64,000 bases of DNA from Verrucomicrobiales bacterium (lineage in GTDB: Bacteria > Verrucomicrobiota > Verrucomicrobiia > Verrucomicrobiales > DEV007), in contig JARGNI010000023.1 of NCBI GenBank assembly GCA_029213195.1, positions 28,444-92,443 on the forward strand. Direction: 5' to 3'. Below are positions 32,489 through 41,795 of this stretch, in pieces. The first letter of the stretch is position 1; each line of letters starts with the position of its first letter. A model generated the notes under the pieces. The model did no database searches, had not been told where the DNA came from, and saw only the letters and a list, made by a program, of their open reading frames with translations. The translations under genes and the position numbers were made by a program.

Positions 32489-35400
32489 ATGAAATCCCTG
32501 TTCCTTCTCGTTCTCACTCTCGTCGGCTTCTTTATCTGCCCCAGCAAAGCAGCAGAGCGGCCTCACATCATTCTCATCATGGTCGATGATATGGGGTTCT
32601 CGGACCTCGGGTATCATGGAGGAGAGATCGATACCCCTCATCTCGATTCGCTGGCCCATGGCGGAGTGAGGTTTTCTCAATTCTACAATTCAGGACGTTG
32701 TTGTCCGACTCGGGCGAGCTTGATGACGGGGCTTCACCCTCACCAGACCGGGATCGGTTGGATGACGGTTCCTCCCAAGGCAAAGCCGCGCGACTCGGAG
32801 CCTCCCGCCTACCAGGGCTTCTTGAATCGCGAATGCGCGACGATTGCAGAGGTCCTGAAGGAAAGCGGCTACGCGACCCTGATGACCGGCAAGTGGCACC
32901 TCGGATACAATGACAAAGACTGCTGGCCGTTGCAGCGTGGCTTCGACAAATATTTTGGCTGCATCGCCGGTGCGACTCGATTCTTTCATCCCGAGGGGAA
33001 CCGCGGGATGACGTTTGGGAATGATCCGGTCGCCGCCGTCAAGAGCACGACGGATGAGGATTTTTACACGACCGATGCGTTTACGGATTACGCGATCCAG
33101 TTCATGGGGGAACACCTCGGAGAGAAATCCAAAGAGGATCCCTTTTTCCTCTACCTCGCCTACACGGCACCCCACTGGCCTCTGCAGGCATTCGAGGACG
33201 ACATCGCGAAATACCGGGGACGCTACAAGGAAGGCTGGGACAAGCTTCGAGAAGAAAGATTCCAGCGGCAATTGGAGAGTGGATTGATCCGCGGAGAGAC
33301 GAAACCTTCTCCGAGAACGCCCGGGATCCCGGACTGGGAATCTCTCGATGAGAAAAAGCGCGACGAGATGGACCTGAAAATGGCGGTCTACGCAGCGATG
33401 GTGGATCGGGTCGATCAGAACATCGGTAAACTGACTGATTTCCTGCACGATGAAGGGATCTTCGACGATACCCTGATCCTCTTCCTCTCCGACAATGGCG
33501 CCTGCCAGGAGGGTGGTATGCTAGGGCGAGGGGAGTTTTACGATCGGGAGAAGCGAAACCTGCAAGGCGCCAACAGTTACGGCGAAGCCTGGGCCAATGC
33601 GGGGAGTACTCCCTTCCGCTACTACAAGCACTTCGTCCACGAGGGGGGAGCGGCCACGCCATTCTTCATGCATTGGCCGTCCAAGATCGGTTTGCGGGAT
33701 TCCTGGTATCGAGAGCCTGGAACCCTCATCGACATCCTGCCGACGCTGATCGATGTTGCGGGAGCGGAGTATCCGAAAGAAGCTCACGGGAATCCACTGC
33801 CGGAGCTCGAAGGCGTATCGCTTCGACCTGCTTTCGACTCGAAACCCCTCGAACGAGAGGAGCCGATTTTTCTCGAGCATGAAACCAATGCTTCGATTCG
33901 GGACGGGAAGTGGAAACTGGTGGGCAAGTCGGTTTCCATGTTGGGCGGAACTGACGAAGAGCAGTGGGAACTTTACGATATGGACTCGGATCGGACCGAG
34001 ACTCGGAACCTCGTCGAGGAGCATCCTGATAAGGTCGCGGAACTGTCGAAGAAATGGGAAGAGTGGGCACAACGGGTCGATGTTTATCCTCGTGGGCAGA
34101 TCAGCCCCCGCTCCGCGGTGCAGGGAAAGGCGAAACAACAGCCTGCCCCCACGGAGGAAATGAAGCCCGAGCGCGATGCTCCCTCCATCGGGGGAAGGGG
34201 ATTCACGGTGTCCGCGACAGTCGAGAACGAAAGCCCCAAGGGAGTCGTCCTCGCCCAGGGAGGGAATGCCTTCGGGTATTCTCTCTTCTTCGAGGAAGGG
34301 AAGCCGGCCTTTGCCTGGAGAAATGAGCAGAATCTGGAAGTGATTCGTTCCAGCATGGCCTTCACCGGCAAGGTGGAACTCACGGTCCAGGTTGAGGAAG
34401 AAAAGATCACCCTGAGAGCCAAGAGTGCGAAGCAGGATTCGATCACGATCGGAAAGATCGAGGGCCTGATGAAAGAGCAGCCCGGCCTGGGGCTTTTTGT
34501 GGGAGGCGATGGAGTCCACGCCGTCGCGGAGTATGAAGTTCCGAATCGGTTCAATGGGGTCATCCATTCTCATCGGGTTCTGGTCGATTTTCCCAAGGTG
34601 ACGATGCGTACTCCGTGGGGAGAATCGCTCGATGAGTCCCAGGTCTGGCAGGAGTATCCGCGACCTCAACTACGACGGGATCAGTGGGTCAACCTCAACG
34701 GCCCTTGGAAGTTCGCCGTGACCGGGAAGGACCAGGAGCAAGCACCGAGCGATTGGGAAGGCGACATCCTCGTTCCCTTTGCCATCGAGGCACCGCTTTC
34801 TGGAGTCGAGCGCCGATTCTATCCCGAGGATGTGTTGTGGTATCAGCGCGGCTTCGAGATCGAGAAGAAGGAAGGAAAACGCTATCGCTTGAACTTTGAA
34901 GCCGTCGACTACGAATCGACCGTATGGGTGAACGGGGTTGAAGTCGGTACCAATCGAGGGGGGAACTTACCCTTCTCCTTCGATATCACCGAAGCGGCTC
35001 GTGATGGAGACAATGAGGTGATGCTGCGGGTGACGGACGCCACGGACAGCGCTTATCAATTGCATGGGAAGCAACGGCTCAACCCGAAAGGGATCTGGTA
35101 TACCCCGGTATCGGGAATCTGGCAGACAGTCTGGATGGAAGAAGTTCCCGAGGCGAGCATCCGCAACCTCAAGATCACTCCCAAGCTCAGCGGACGCATC
35201 TATGTCGAGATCGACGCGGACGGTGAAGAGAAAGGAACCGAAGCGACGGTTTCGGTTTTCCTCGGTGAACAACTCGTGGCGCGCAAATCAAGCGATACCG
35301 GGACCGTCATGGTATCGATTCCGAATCCGCGCTACTGGTCACCCGACTTTCCGAATCTCTACGACCTCAAGGTCGAGATGGGAGACGATGTCGTGCATTC

Positions 35401-36319
35401 CTATGTGGGGATCCGCGAGACTTCGGTAAAGAAGGATGAGAATGGGCACTTGCGTTTCTATCTCAATGACCGTCCTCTCTTTCACTGGGGCACCCTCGAC
35501 CAGGGGTGGTGGCCCGATGGTCTCCTCACCCCTCCTTCCGATGAAGCGATGGTTTCCGACATCGAGTATCTCAAGGCGGCAGGATTCAATACCATCCGAA
35601 AGCACATCAAGGTCGAGCCACGACGCTACTACTATCATTGTGACAAGATGGGAATGTTGGTGTGGCAGGATCAAGTCAGTGCGATGGCCGACAATCCCGA
35701 GTGGACGAGATTGAGACCCGATCCAGAGACCGTGACGTGGCCGAAGGAGGCGCACGAACAATACATGACAGAGCTCAAGCAGATGATGGATCTGCTTCAC
35801 AGTCATCCTTCGATCGTTCAGTGGGTTCCCTTCAACGAACGGTGGGGGCAGCACCAGACCATGAAGGTGGGGGAGTGGACCGTTAACTATGACCCAACCC
35901 GTCAGGTCAATATCGCGAGTGGGGGGAATTTCTTTCCGGCCGGACACATCGTCGACGAGCATCGGTATCCAGATCCTGGATTCCCTTTCGAACTCGACGA
36001 GGGGCGATTTGACGGCTTCGTCAAGGTTATCGGAGAGTTCGGCGGGCATGGCTTCCCGGTCGAAGGTCACCTTTGGAGCGAGACGACTCGGAACTGGGGA
36101 TATGGCGGGCTTCCCAAGGACAAGGAAGAGTGGATCGATCGCTATCGCCAATCGATCCGGATTCTTGCCGAACTGAAAGAGAAGGGGATTGCCGGAGGCA
36201 TCTACACTCAGACCACGGATGTGGAGGGAGAGATCAATGGATTGATCACCTACGATCGCAAGGTGCAGAAGATCGACCCTGCATCCTTGAAGGAGATTGC
36301 GGGGCCGCTGTTCGAATAG
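32489..36319 (+). CDS. Sulfatase fused to a glycoside hydrolase family 2 protein
   Basis: A 1276-residue secreted protein. After a signal peptide (about 1-22) comes a complete type I sulfatase with VDDMGFSDLG, formylglycine motif CCPTRASLMTG (Cys71), TGKWHLG and LSDNGA. About residues 570-690 form a LamG-like sandwich also found behind sulfatases. From about 710 follows GH2: a jelly-roll and Ig-like domain, then a TIM barrel with acid/base Glu1117 in PFNERWG and a probable nucleophile Glu1183 in IGEFGG. The two enzymes would act on the same sulfated glycan, one removing sulfate and the other cutting a beta-linked sugar. Start at ATG 32489 chosen for the signal peptide. Confidence 0.9.
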   Translation: MKSLFLLVLTLVGFFICPSKAAERPHIILIMVDDMGFSDLGYHGGEIDTPHLDSLAHGGVRFSQFYNSGRCCPTRASLMTGLHPHQTGIGWMTVPPKAKPRDSEPPAYQGFLNRECATIAEVLKESGYATLMTGKWHLGYNDKDCWPLQRGFDKYFGCIAGATRFFHPEGNRGMTFGNDPVAAVKSTTDEDFYTTDAFTDYAIQFMGEHLGEKSKEDPFFLYLAYTAPHWPLQAFEDDIAKYRGRYKEGWDKLREERFQRQLESGLIRGETKPSPRTPGIPDWESLDEKKRDEMDLKMAVYAAMVDRVDQNIGKLTDFLHDEGIFDDTLILFLSDNGACQEGGMLGRGEFYDREKRNLQGANSYGEAWANAGSTPFRYYKHFVHEGGAATPFFMHWPSKIGLRDSWYREPGTLIDILPTLIDVAGAEYPKEAHGNPLPELEGVSLRPAFDSKPLEREEPIFLEHETNASIRDGKWKLVGKSVSMLGGTDEEQWELYDMDSDRTETRNLVEEHPDKVAELSKKWEEWAQRVDVYPRGQISPRSAVQGKAKQQPAPTEEMKPERDAPSIGGRGFTVSATVENESPKGVVLAQGGNAFGYSLFFEEGKPAFAWRNEQNLEVIRSSMAFTGKVELTVQVEEEKITLRAKSAKQDSITIGKIEGLMKEQPGLGLFVGGDGVHAVAEYEVPNRFNGVIHSHRVLVDFPKVTMRTPWGESLDESQVWQEYPRPQLRRDQWVNLNGPWKFAVTGKDQEQAPSDWEGDILVPFAIEAPLSGVERRFYPEDVLWYQRGFEIEKKEGKRYRLNFEAVDYESTVWVNGVEVGTNRGGNLPFSFDITEAARDGDNEVMLRVTDATDSAYQLHGKQRLNPKGIWYTPVSGIWQTVWMEEVPEASIRNLKITPKLSGRIYVEIDADGEEKGTEATVSVFLGEQLVARKSSDTGTVMVSIPNPRYWSPDFPNLYDLKVEMGDDVVHSYVGIRETSVKKDENGHLRFYLNDRPLFHWGTLDQGWWPDGLLTPPSDEAMVSDIEYLKAAGFNTIRKHIKVEPRRYYYHCDKMGMLVWQDQVSAMADNPEWTRLRPDPETVTWPKEAHEQYMTELKQMMDLLHSHPSIVQWVPFNERWGQHQTMKVGEWTVNYDPTRQVNIASGGNFFPAGHIVDEHRYPDPGFPFELDEGRFDGFVKVIGEFGGHGFPVEGHLWSETTRNWGYGGLPKDKEEWIDRYRQSIRILAELKEKGIAGGIYTQTTDVEGEINGLITYDRKVQKIDPASLKEIAGPLFE

Positions 36320-36383
36320 CAGGAATAGGGCGGCCTGATCAATCGCAGCGGCTTCCTCCTCCTCCAGGTAACCAACATTTTCT

Positions 36384-36665
36384 TCAGGCGGAAAGGATTG
36401 CTTCGAGTCCTTTCAATACTCCCAGATAGGTAAGCCCTCCGGCAAAAACGGTGAGGAGAGTGAACAGGTTGACCTTGAAGGTCTTTTCCATGTCCTTGAA
36501 CAGCTCACCCCGAAACAGGGAAAAGAGGTCTGGCATAAAAGAGTAGCCCACGCACTCCCAGAATTCGTCGGCATCCTCAAAGAGGACCCGGTAGACGGAG
36601 CGTCCTACAAAGAAGGCTACGAGGAATGAGATGACCATAGCAAAGGGTTCCATGGCATCCATCAT
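36384..36665 (-). CDS. Small membrane protein of unknown function
   Basis: 93 residues with two hydrophobic helices (about 8-28 and 66-91) flanking a charged middle, ADEFWECVGYSF, and GELFKDMEKTF. ATG at 36665 or at codon 5 are equally possible. No family recognised. It lies downstream of the copper-domain fusion on the same strand but beyond a hairpin, so it may be transcribed separately. Confidence 0.65.
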   Translation of the reverse strand: MMDAMEPFAMVISFLVAFFVGRSVYRVLFEDADEFWECVGYSFMPDLFSLFRGELFKDMEKTFKVNLFTLLTVFAGGLTYLGVLKGLEAILSA

Positions 36666-36715
36666 ATGGGGTGCTGGGATTCGCTGCCATTACACTCGAA
36701 TAGGGAAGTTGGAAT

Positions 36716-36765
36716 GGGGAGCCCTCGCTGCGGTCGTTGGTTCGACCGGCACGGTGGCGCTCCCC
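36716..36765 (-). terminator. Nested hairpin downstream of the 1108-residue fusion gene
   Basis: GGGGAGC and GCTCCCC form an outer stem, and CGGTCG with CGACCG (36731-36748) an inner one with loop TTGGTT. It begins 16 bases after the minus-strand stop. No T-run follows, so efficiency as an intrinsic terminator is uncertain. Confidence 0.5.
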
Positions 36766-36781
36766 TTGAACTGACGAAGAT

Positions 36782-39700
36782 CTATTTCACCACCATCTCG
36801 CCTTTCATCACGATCCAGTGACCGGGGAAGGTGCAGAGGTAGGGGTAAGTGCCAGGTTTCTCGGGCGCTTTGAATCTCAGGATCTCGCCCGTGTTGGGAT
36901 CGAGGAGGCTGGTGTGATGCAGGATTTTCGAGGATTCGGGAATGAATCCCTTGGCTAGACCTCCGGGGTCCTTCGCCATTTCGTTGCCCGCCATTCCGAC
37001 CTCTTCGAGAGAGCCTGGTTCGACGATGACGAGATTGTGCTGCGTGGCATCGGGATTTCTCAGGACGAGTTTCACCGGCTGCCCGGCTTCGACGGTAAAC
37101 TTGGTCTTGTCGAAGAGGAGACGCTCCGGGATGCACGAAATCTCGATTGTTTTGAGCCCCTTCTGCTGGTCGAACTTTCGATCCTCGCGACTGGGCTTTC
37201 CGAGGCTTTTCTCGATCGGGTCGACACCTTTTTCAGCCTTGAGAAAGCCAGCTACAGCGGGGTGGGCGGTCAGAAATTCATCGTCGTTTTTCCAGTGTTT
37301 GGAAAGAGCTTCCGAGCCCAGGGCACAGGTCGCGGCATAGCGCAGATGAGTGTCCATGGGGAGGTCAAACGCTCCGGCGATCGCGACGAGGGCTTCCCGG
37401 GTCCCGATGTAGCTTGCGGCATTGACGGCCTCCATCCGGACGATGGCGTTTTCATCTTTGGCCCGCTGGGCGAGTTCCGCGACCGTGTCCTCGTGAGACA
37501 ATCCGTTGTCGGCGAGTCCTGCCTGCCAGAGATTGCGTCCGGTATCGCCGCTCGGGTAGCGCAGGAATCGAGTGGCCGCGGCACGGGCGTGATGGATGTC
37601 GCAGTTGAGCACCTCGCGGAGGAGATCAGGCCGGGCGGCACCGAGACTGCGGGCGAGCCAGAGGGCTTCGACCTGGTGATGACGAGTTTCTGGCTGGGAA
37701 GAATCGAGAGAGTCCAGCCAGGTGTCGAGAGCCGCGAGGACGTTCTCTCGATCGTGTTTGTCTCGAAGTTCCCGCTTCGACCAGTAGCGATAGCGATACT
37801 CGGGGCGCTTCAGGTTCTCGAGCAATTCTGGAATGCTGGCTTCCGCCATCTTGGGAGGGTCCTGGAGTTTGGCTCCCTTTGGAATGATACGCCAGATCCG
37901 CCCACTCTTGCGATCCCGGCGAGGGTCGCGGAGAGAATACTGGGCATGTCCCTTGATCGGATTGTACCAATCGCAAACATACATCGCTCCGCGAGGGCCG
38001 AATCGCAGATCCACGGGGATGAAGCTGAGATTTTCCGAGAAGATCAGGTCGGTAACGTATTCTTCGGCAAAGTGATCGTCCTTCTCGACCCATCGATGAA
38101 ATTCGACTCGGTTGGTCGGCTTGTAGCGGACTTTGACGAAGCCACCCTGCATCTCTTCGGGCCACATCGCGAAGTCGACGAACTCGTGACCGCAGACACC
38201 AGAGTAGGCGGGAATACCGTTGGCTCTGGGGTGCTGCGCGGGGTAGGGCGGGTTGGTCGCGTGAAAGGCGGTCGCAAAAATGGGGTGACTCGCGACGTGG
38301 TTTCCCCATTTGTCGAAGGTGACGCCCCAGGGATTGGTGTTCGGATAGGCTCCGAAGCTGACCAATTTCTCGGTCTTGGGACGATACTGAAACCAGGCCG
38401 AGTTTTTCGCTCGTACCGGTCCATAGGGAGTTTCGATCTGCGAGTTGTGAAAGATCGATTCCCGAAAGAGCAGTTCTCCGTCGGGAGTCCAAACGAAGTC
38501 ATGGAGGGCATGGTGAGAATCCTCACAGCCGTACCCGGTCGAGAGGGTGCGCCTCGAGTCGGCTTTGCCGTCTCCGTCGGTATCGCGAATCAGACTGAGA
38601 TGGGGCTCTTCGGAGACGATGATGCCATCCTCGAAGAGTTCGAAGGAGAGCGGGATATGGAGATCGTCGGCCCAGACGGTCGACTTGTCGGCTTTCCCAT
38701 CTTTGTCGGTGTCCTCGAGAATGACGATTTTATCCTCGGGTTCCCGTCCCGGATAGACGTGGGGGTAGGTCGTCGAGCAGCTGACCCAGAGGCGGCCCTG
38801 GGCATCCCATCGCATCTGGATGGGGCAGGCGATATCGGGGAACTCTTCTTCGCTGGCGAAGAGATTGACTTCGAATCGGGGGTCGACCCGAAACGCGGCT
38901 AGCTCATCCTCGGGGCTGAGCCACTCGTTGGCGCCTCGGGATTCCGGTACCTCTCCAAGAGGCGGGAGATTGCTATCATCGATCGGGGTTTCCCCAAAGG
39001 TTTCGCCCTTCGCGATGGCCCAGGCTCGCTTCTCGCGATTCTCCGTCATGATCTCGAAGTTTCGCATCGCGGGAAGGAAATCGAGATAGCCGTAGGCCTT
39101 TTTTCGTCCCCCCGTGTAGTAGAAGGTATTCAGGGGACGGTAGCGTCGGAAATACTGGCGGTTCTTGTCGATGACGACCTTGCGGAGTTCTTCGTTCGGG
39201 TCTGGAGCCGATTTTCCAAAGGTCTCGCTGAAAAGTTGCTCCGAGAAAACCTGGTAGCCCGATTCCAGCAGATGAACCCCGTTCAGGGTGAGGTCCTGAT
39301 CTTTCGCTTCCATCGCAGTTCGGGTCGAATCGAAAACGTTGGCGAATCCGACGTTCTGCTCCGCGGCGACTTCGGCCATCGCCTCGGTGTAGGCCGCGAG
39401 GCGGTCATTGTTGAGATCGGCAGCGGGTACATTCTCGATATTCTCATTCGCGGTGGGAGAAACGAGGACGATGCGGGGACCCGATTCTCCGTTCAGGGCG
39501 CTCGTCTTCAGGTCGATCAGCCAGGTCGTGAGCCGGGCCTTGAAGCTGTCGATCGCCTCGAGACCAGCAAAGCTTTCATTGAAGCCGAAAGCGGCGAAGA
39601 CCACGTCGATTTCCTCACGCGTCAGGTGCTGTTTCACGGTTGCGAAATTGTCGGGTCGGGGCTGGATGTCGACTTCGTCGGCGGACCACGCAAAATTCCG

Positions 39701-40108
39701 GATGACCAGCTCGTGCTCGGGGTGGGCGAGGTGGAGAAATGATTCAAACCAACCAAAATTCTGCGCTCGATCGAGAAGGGTGTTTCCGATGAAGGCGATC
39801 CGATCTCCTTTTTCCAGCTGAAGGGGGAGTTGGGTGGGTTGGGCTTCCGCCTTCTTGGGAGTGGGTGCTTCGGAAGCATAGATGCCATACTTCGCCAGGG
39901 ATGGATCTTTTTCGGGAGCCGGTTTGCCGGTCTCGATGTTTTTCGCGTCGCGCTTGTTTGGATTGCGGGGATTGCGTCCGGCATCCTGGGGAGGTGTTCC
40001 CGCATCGGCGGCTGGCCTGGTCGACGGCTTCTTACCAGCCTGCTGGGCGAGGCTCAAAGACGAACCAACCAGGGAGAAAACAACGAAATAGCAGATGAGT
40101 CTTTTCAT
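36782..40108 (-). CDS. Exported fusion: SGNH-like domain, dehydrogenase-like propeller, HEAT region, azurin-like copper domain
   Basis: 1108 residues with a signal peptide (about 1-21). Residues about 95-305 form an SGNH-hydrolase fold with FGFNES and GVHLLESGYQ, but the usual GDS block is FIGNTLLDR, so the nucleophile Ser is absent. About 410-765 is the PVC-type dehydrogenase-like propeller (DTDKDGKAD, DTDGDGKADS, GRIWRIIP), followed by a HEAT-like part. The C-terminus is a cupredoxin: His1024 in QHN, then Cys1092-x4-His1097-x3-Met1101 in CTFPGHWIVM, exactly the azurin spacing. It can carry one electron in place of the heme of the related protein at 3505-6570. Substrate unknown. Confidence 0.88.
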   Translation of the reverse strand: MKRLICYFVVFSLVGSSLSLAQQAGKKPSTRPAADAGTPPQDAGRNPRNPNKRDAKNIETGKPAPEKDPSLAKYGIYASEAPTPKKAEAQPTQLPLQLEKGDRIAFIGNTLLDRAQNFGWFESFLHLAHPEHELVIRNFAWSADEVDIQPRPDNFATVKQHLTREEIDVVFAAFGFNESFAGLEAIDSFKARLTTWLIDLKTSALNGESGPRIVLVSPTANENIENVPAADLNNDRLAAYTEAMAEVAAEQNVGFANVFDSTRTAMEAKDQDLTLNGVHLLESGYQVFSEQLFSETFGKSAPDPNEELRKVVIDKNRQYFRRYRPLNTFYYTGGRKKAYGYLDFLPAMRNFEIMTENREKRAWAIAKGETFGETPIDDSNLPPLGEVPESRGANEWLSPEDELAAFRVDPRFEVNLFASEEEFPDIACPIQMRWDAQGRLWVSCSTTYPHVYPGREPEDKIVILEDTDKDGKADKSTVWADDLHIPLSFELFEDGIIVSEEPHLSLIRDTDGDGKADSRRTLSTGYGCEDSHHALHDFVWTPDGELLFRESIFHNSQIETPYGPVRAKNSAWFQYRPKTEKLVSFGAYPNTNPWGVTFDKWGNHVASHPIFATAFHATNPPYPAQHPRANGIPAYSGVCGHEFVDFAMWPEEMQGGFVKVRYKPTNRVEFHRWVEKDDHFAEEYVTDLIFSENLSFIPVDLRFGPRGAMYVCDWYNPIKGHAQYSLRDPRRDRKSGRIWRIIPKGAKLQDPPKMAEASIPELLENLKRPEYRYRYWSKRELRDKHDRENVLAALDTWLDSLDSSQPETRHHQVEALWLARSLGAARPDLLREVLNCDIHHARAAATRFLRYPSGDTGRNLWQAGLADNGLSHEDTVAELAQRAKDENAIVRMEAVNAASYIGTREALVAIAGAFDLPMDTHLRYAATCALGSEALSKHWKNDDEFLTAHPAVAGFLKAEKGVDPIEKSLGKPSREDRKFDQQKGLKTIEISCIPERLLFDKTKFTVEAGQPVKLVLRNPDATQHNLVIVEPGSLEEVGMAGNEMAKDPGGLAKGFIPESSKILHHTSLLDPNTGEILRFKAPEKPGTYPYLCTFPGHWIVMKGEMVVK

Positions 40109-40199
40109 GACGAGGGTGACAAGTAGGGAGGAGGTAGAGAGAGAGGTCCAGATCTTCCTTCTGGCGCAAGAGTGGAGAAAAAGTCGGTGAGATGCGAAT

Positions 40200-40565
40200 T
40201 CAATCCGTTTCCCACACGATTCGGTCCCGCACTTTTCGGGTGTGTCCGGCGAGAACCAGCTCGAAGGAGTGTCGGATCAATTCTTCGACGAACTCGTTGG
40301 AAATGCTCCCATCGAGATGGAGAGTGTTCCAATGCCGTTTGTTCATGTGATAGCCCGGGATGATCGCTTCGTGTGTGTCCCGCAGTTCGATGGCTCGATC
40401 GGGATCACATTTCAGATTCATGCTCGCAGGGACATCGTCCGGGCTGAGGATCGCAAACATCTTCCCTGCAACTTTGTAGACTGCGGCCTCCGGGCCGAAA
40501 GGAAATTCCTCCGTGGTCTCGGGGAAATTCAGGAGATGCGTATGGATCCGTTCCAGGTCGTTCAT
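40200..40565 (-). CDS. MmcQ/YjbR family protein
   Basis: 121 residues of the CyaY-like-fold YjbR group. Typical pieces are FPFGPEAAVYKVAGKMFAIL, LKCDPDRAIELR and GYHMNKRHWNTLHLDG. The family has a DNA-binding-like fold but no established function. Start chosen at ATG 40565, giving family length and clear of the preceding gene; a longer open frame on this strand only shadows that gene. Lies 37 bases downstream of the FG-GAP gene, likely in the same transcript. Confidence 0.87.
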   Translation of the reverse strand: MNDLERIHTHLLNFPETTEEFPFGPEAAVYKVAGKMFAILSPDDVPASMNLKCDPDRAIELRDTHEAIIPGYHMNKRHWNTLHLDGSISNEFVEELIRHSFELVLAGHTRKVRDRIVWETD

Positions 40566-40602
40566 GTTCGCATGGCGGGGAAAGTTTTTGAGCAAAGGGT
40601 GC

Positions 40603-41775
40603 CTACGATTCGTTCCAGAAAATTCGGAGATTCTTCGTCTGACGGGCGGCGGCGACGATGTCAGGTTTCCCATCCCCGTTGAGATCGCCTGCCTTGATAT
40701 CTTCAACGGCGACTTCCGCTCCCGAGATCCTGGTTTCGACCCACTCCGATCCGTCCTGCTTCGCCGGGGAGAAGAGCTTGATTCCCGGCTCTCCAGGGAC
40801 ATCGCGTGGATGCATGGCTCTCCATCCGACAACGATCTGGTCCGAGCCGATGCCGAGATAGTCGGCGACGGCGAGCGCGTGACCGTCCTTGAGCGCATCG
40901 TCGAGCACGGCGAGGCGCTTCCATGGTTTCGAAGAATCCTCGGGTTCAACATAAGCCGCGCAGACGGTGCCATGCATGGGCTCGACGGTGGCGATGAAGC
41001 GTCGGCCATCGGGAAGTTTTCCGTCGCGAACTTCGCCGGCGAATTCGTCGGTGAGTTGACGAGTCTTCCATAGGTCACCCTGCTTGTCGTGATACCAGAC
41101 ACCCTGTTTGGCGGCAACAATCAACTCTTCTTCAGGATCGTCGTCCCAGTTCACGGGATGAAAATTGTGGGAGAGATTGAGCGAGTCACTGATCAGTTCG
41201 GTTTTCCACTCGGCTGTTGGATCGCTGGGAGGAAAGTAGTTCAGAATGCGAATGCCCGCACCGACTCCGTCGACACTGCCCTTTCCCCGAAGTGGTTTGA
41301 CGACGAGGGAGTAGTCGTCATCGGCACCCGCGATCCAATGCATGCGATGGACACTGGGATCGTTGTAGAGCTTGACCGGCTTCCACTTCTGCGTCCGATC
41401 CTCGGGCGCAACGAGGTAGTGCACCGCGCCGTCTTTCATCGTCTCGAGAAAGTTCCATTGGCCCCCGACCGCTATCTCCGCCTTGCCGTCGCCATCGATG
41501 TCCCGGGCGGCGACGCAGACATTGTCACGCACGGTCAGCTTCTCGGCGATGATGTGTTTCTTCCAGCTCGGATTTTCATACCACTGCACGGTGCTCTTGT
41601 CGGCGAGGAGAATGTCCGTTTTCCCATCCCCATTGATATCCGTCAGTTGAAGACCGTAGCCGATCTGGATCTGGTCGATCTCCTGCTCCGACCACTGAAA
41701 GGCGGGGAGTTCACCGGCTTGCAGCGAAGTCGAGATGAGAAGGAAAGAGCAAAGACTCAGGAAACACGATTTCAT
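40603..41775 (-). CDS. Secreted FG-GAP/VCBS repeat protein
   Basis: 390 residues with a signal peptide (about 1-20). Repeats have the calcium-binding pattern DINGDGKTDILLAD, DIDGDGKAEIAVGG and DLNGDGKPDIVAAA, spread over a seven-bladed propeller like the alpha-integrin N-terminus. Proteins of this kind are common secreted products of Planctomycetota and Verrucomicrobiota. Function unknown; some bind or act on sugars. Start at ATG 41775 places the signal at the N-terminus. It is 20 bases after the transporter gene. Confidence 0.85.
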   Translation of the reverse strand: MKSCFLSLCSFLLISTSLQAGELPAFQWSEQEIDQIQIGYGLQLTDINGDGKTDILLADKSTVQWYENPSWKKHIIAEKLTVRDNVCVAARDIDGDGKAEIAVGGQWNFLETMKDGAVHYLVAPEDRTQKWKPVKLYNDPSVHRMHWIAGADDDYSLVVKPLRGKGSVDGVGAGIRILNYFPPSDPTAEWKTELISDSLNLSHNFHPVNWDDDPEEELIVAAKQGVWYHDKQGDLWKTRQLTDEFAGEVRDGKLPDGRRFIATVEPMHGTVCAAYVEPEDSSKPWKRLAVLDDALKDGHALAVADYLGIGSDQIVVGWRAMHPRDVPGEPGIKLFSPAKQDGSEWVETRISGAEVAVEDIKAGDLNGDGKPDIVAAARQTKNLRIFWNES

Positions 41776-41795
41776 CCTCCGAGGATGACAGGAAA

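Noticed and set aside
37037..38902. A 621-codon open frame antisense to the copper-domain fusion
   Set aside because: The minus strand carries a complete signal peptide and domain set; the plus-strand frame does not.
40566..41120. Upstream extension of the MmcQ/YjbR frame
   Set aside because: It runs antiparallel in phase over the FG-GAP gene; ATG 40565 gives the family length.
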